Below the pieces are notes generated by a model, which was given only the letters and a program-made list of their open reading frames with translations, did no database searches and was not told the DNA's origin. 14,316 nt of DNA, from assembly GCA_023414985.1 (NCBI GenBank), contig JAEZLY010000036.1, forward strand, positions 1 through 14,316, written 5' to 3'. Made by a program: the position numbers and the translations under genes. Positions 11,787 through 14,316 of the stretch are shown in pieces. Position 1 is the stretch's first letter. Each line of letters opens with the position of its first letter. Source of the DNA: Bacillota bacterium. GTDB lineage: Bacteria; Bacillota; Clostridia; Lachnospirales; Lachnospiraceae.

Positions 11787-14316
11787 TCATTCCCTTCCGG
11801 TATTGGAAAGCATCAGTTTAATCCGGTTCAGCTGATTGACATAGGATAACCCCGGATCATAATCGATCGGCATGATATTCGCTCCGGGATAACGGTCACG
11901 CAGAGGCTTAAACATTCCCTTTCCGGTGATGTGATTCGGCAGGCACGCCAGTGGCTGGACACAGAGAATATTCTTTGTCCCTTCCTCCAGGAATTCCATC
12001 ATCTCAGCGGTAACCAACCAGCCCTCGCCGGTCTGATTACCAAGGGATAATACTGAGGATGCCATTTGAGCCAGCTCCTGGATCGGAGTCGGTGCAGGGA
12101 ATCTGCTGCTCCTTCCCAGCTCCTGCTTCATCATGTTGCGATACCTCGTCATATAGGTCAGAGCGATATCACTTAGCTGACTGTTCAGTTTCGACCCGGC
12201 AAGATATCGGTGTCGGAAGCGTGCATTAAGAGCAGAATATAAGAAATAATCCATAAGATCAGGTACAACTGCCTCAACCCCTCCCTGTTCTAAGATACCA
12301 ATCAGATCATGGTTGGCATCAGGATGATATTTTAACAGAATTTCTCCCACAATTCCCACTCTGGGCCTGATCTCATTCCTAAGCTCCAGATAATCAAATT
12401 CTTCTACAATTCTTCTTAAGTTATGCTGAAATTCTCTTGTACTGCCGGATTTGATATTTTCCTTGGCCCGTTCCTTCCATTTATCATAAAGCACCTGTGC
12501 TGATCCCGGAAACCGTTCATAGGGTCTTGTCCTATTCAACAGGCGCATAAACAGATCTCCGTAAATCACAGCCATCAGGCTTTTTTTGATCAACCCGGGA
12601 GTCAACCTAAAGCCGGGTTGCTTGTCCAGACCGACGGTATTCAAAGAGATAACCGGTATATCAGAAAAGCCTGCCTGCTTCAGTCCCAGCTTCAGAAAAG
12701 CAATATAATTGGTCGCTCTGCAGCCCCCGCCGCTCTGGGTCAGGATGACTGATGTATGCGACAGGTCATATTTTCCTGATTTCAATGCCTGTACCAGCTG
12801 TCCGATCATGAGAATCGCAGGAAAGCAAGCATCGTTATTGACATATTTCAAGCCTTCCTCCACGGCACCCTGATCCGCTTCCGGTAGAACCACCATGTTG
12901 TAACCGCTGGCTCTGGCCGCTTCCTGTACCAGTTCGAAATGAATCGGAGCCATCTGGGGAGCCAGGATGGTATGAGTCTGCCTCATTTCCTTGGCGAAGA
13001 CAGGCGGCGCTGTCTCCTTACCCAGGACAGTTTCATATTCGGGCTGCCTCTCCCGCTCCTCCACGGCTGCTTTCAGCGATCGGATTCGAATCCGTATAGC
13101 TCCAAGATTGCTGCCTTCGTCAATCTTAAGAATTGTATAAAGCTTTCCGCCTGCTGCCAGAAGCTCTTCAATCTGGTCAGAGGTAACCGCATCCAGGCCG
13201 CAGCCGAAGGAATTGAGCTGAACCAGCTCCAGCTGAGGTTCTTCCGCTACCAAGGCTGCCGCACGATATAGTCTGGAATTATAGACCCATTGATCCACCA
13301 CTCTCAACTTTTGCTTTACTTTTGCCAGATGGGCAATACTGTCCTCCGTCAGAACAGCCATATCATAAGAATTGATCAGCTTAGCAATTCCATGGTTAAT
13401 CTCAGGATCAGAGTGATAGGGCTTTCCGCAGAGAACGATCCCCCTCTTATGCTCTCTTCGGAGATATTCTAATGCATCTTCCCCCATCCTCCGCATATCG
13501 TTCTTATAATAATCCCTTTCTTCATATGCCGCTTGAACTGCCTCTCTCATCTCCTCCCTGCTGATCCGGTAATCCTTCAGTTCCTCCAATAGTCTGGTTG
13601 TCAATACCTTCCGATTGTCCAGAGAGAGAAAAGGAGAAAGCATACGCACTTTCTTTTCCTTAATCAAATCTACATTATTACGGATTACTTCAGGATAGGA
13701 GATCACGATCGGGCAGTTATAATGGTTGCTGGCTTCCTTATATTCGGACTTTTCATAGACAATGGCAGGATAAAAGATGGTTTCAACCCCTTTATCTATC
13801 AAATCAATCACATGCCCATGGCTTAATTTTGCTGGATAGCAGGTAGATTCTGAGGGTACCGTCTCCATTCCCCGTTCAAACAGCTGCTTATTGGATGGCG
13901 GAGATAGGATGACACGAAAACCAAGCTTCGTGAACAGGGTAAACCAGAAGGGATAGTTCTCATATAGATTGAGTACCCGGGGTATTCCGATTTCACCCCG
14001 GTATGCCTGTTCCGGAGCCAGCGGCTGATAGCGGAAGGTTCTTTGGTTCTTATACTCCAGAAGATTGGGAAGCTGCTCCTGATTCCGTACCTCTGCTCCG
14101 TTGGCCTTCTCACAACGGTTTCCCGTGAGGAAATGTGTTCCGTCCGAAAAGGAATGGATTGTCAGCAGACACTGATTCGTACACCTGTCACAACGGCGGC
14201 ACGAGGTTCTGACTGAAAAATCTGCCAGGGCATCCTTTGTTAGAAGGCCAGACCTGTACTCTTCCCAAGAACCTTCCCTGCATCGTTCTTTGGCAATCAG
14301 GGCGGCACCGTAAGCT
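11787..14316 (-). CDS. 2-hydroxyacyl-CoA dehydratase activase-related fusion protein (5' end outside the window)
   Basis: The frame is open from the stop (TGA, 11789-11787) to the window edge, giving 842 visible C-terminal residues; the ATG at 13868 is internal. The visible N-terminus (AYGAALIA) looks like the end of a BadF/BcrAD/HgdC-type ATPase domain. A cysteine cluster follows, C39-x2-C42-x2-C45-x3-C49 with GNRCEK at 65-70 (Cys68), probably an iron-sulfur site. A DUF2229-like region comes next (about 105-320, including GMETVPSESTCYPAK), then a part resembling the dehydratase HgdB/HgdD family, with Cys in FGCGLDA, NNDACFP, GGGCRATNY and PLACLPNH. Full proteins of this type are usually about 1,400 residues. 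HgdC-type activases use ATP to inject a low-potential electron into a dehydratase; the role of the large fusion form is not established. No promoter can be seen because the start is off the edge. Confidence 0.9.
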   Translation of the reverse strand, partial: AYGAALIAKERCREGSWEEYRSGLLTKDALADFSVRTSCRRCDRCTNQCLLTIHSFSDGTHFLTGNRCEKANGAEVRNQEQLPNLLEYKNQRTFRYQPLAPEQAYRGEIGIPRVLNLYENYPFWFTLFTKLGFRVILSPPSNKQLFERGMETVPSESTCYPAKLSHGHVIDLIDKGVETIFYPAIVYEKSEYKEASNHYNCPIVISYPEVIRNNVDLIKEKKVRMLSPFLSLDNRKVLTTRLLEELKDYRISREEMREAVQAAYEERDYYKNDMRRMGEDALEYLRREHKRGIVLCGKPYHSDPEINHGIAKLINSYDMAVLTEDSIAHLAKVKQKLRVVDQWVYNSRLYRAAALVAEEPQLELVQLNSFGCGLDAVTSDQIEELLAAGGKLYTILKIDEGSNLGAIRIRIRSLKAAVEERERQPEYETVLGKETAPPVFAKEMRQTHTILAPQMAPIHFELVQEAARASGYNMVVLPEADQGAVEEGLKYVNNDACFPAILMIGQLVQALKSGKYDLSHTSVILTQSGGGCRATNYIAFLKLGLKQAGFSDIPVISLNTVGLDKQPGFRLTPGLIKKSLMAVIYGDLFMRLLNRTRPYERFPGSAQVLYDKWKERAKENIKSGSTREFQHNLRRIVEEFDYLELRNEIRPRVGIVGEILLKYHPDANHDLIGILEQGGVEAVVPDLMDYFLYSALNARFRHRYLAGSKLNSQLSDIALTYMTRYRNMMKQELGRSSRFPAPTPIQELAQMASSVLSLGNQTGEGWLVTAEMMEFLEEGTKNILCVQPLACLPNHITGKGMFKPLRDRYPGANIMPIDYDPGLSYVNQLNRIKLMLSNTGRE

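Noticed and set aside
11787..13868. A complete 693-residue protein starting at the ATG at 13868
   Set aside because: The same frame is open without a stop to 14315 and encodes family-typical sequence (cysteine cluster, GNRCEK, YRGEIGIPR), so the ATG is an internal methionine.

Overview
The window reads as chromosome of a low-to-mid GC, Gram-positive anaerobe of the Clostridia, most probably Lachnospiraceae-like. This is inferred from gene families, not from a search: strong GGAGG-type ribosome binding sites with ATG/GTG/TTG starts, a T-box leader on an aminoacyl-tRNA synthetase gene, a C_GCAxxG_C_C redox protein, and a very large oxygen-sensitive activase/dehydratase fusion. There is no phage, insertion sequence, CRISPR array, tRNA or rRNA.

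Layout. (1) 1-306 is non-coding and carries a perfect-consensus sigma-A promoter and a small AT hairpin. (2) 307-3868, plus strand: DAHP synthase (aroF), prephenate dehydrogenase (tyrA) and class II EPSP synthase (aroA), a compact shikimate-to-tyrosine operon. A small BFD-type [2Fe-2S] protein follows (4002-4226), then a long hairpin. (3) 4331-4690, minus: an AT-rich orphan gene with a palindrome over its putative promoter. (4) 4845-6545, minus: tyrS behind a complete tyrosine T-box (promoter, UAC specifier, antiterminator/terminator), with an odd 10-bp tandem repeat between the T-box terminator and the tyrS ribosome site. (5) 6640-7269, plus: a C_GCAxxG_C_C redox protein with its own extended -10 promoter, ending at a bidirectional terminator. 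(6) 7319-10915, minus: a two-gene heterodimeric ABC exporter with complementary degenerate and intact ATP sites, and its own promoter. (7) 10921-11108: a dense run of hairpins, including a GC-rich one and two minus-strand terminators. (8) 11117-11623, minus: a zinc-ribbon membrane protein. (9) 11787 to the right edge, minus: a truncated 2-hydroxyacyl-CoA dehydratase activase-like fusion protein, open in frame to the window end.

How it fits together. The left third is a tyrosine-centred neighbourhood: the pathway genes make prephenate-derived tyrosine, and tyrS, facing them, is controlled by uncharged tRNA-Tyr. The pathway leader itself shows no T-box, so the two units seem to sense tyrosine differently; the DAHP synthase and TyrA carry N- and C-terminal regulatory domains suited to allosteric control. 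The right half is unrelated: an export pump, a membrane zinc-ribbon protein and an iron-sulfur activase.

The least explained material is non-coding: the hairpin island at 10921-11108, an 11-15 bp motif (TTATTCTATAG) that recurs beside hairpins in several intergenic gaps, and the decamer repeats before tyrS. No complete new defence or biosynthetic system is evident.
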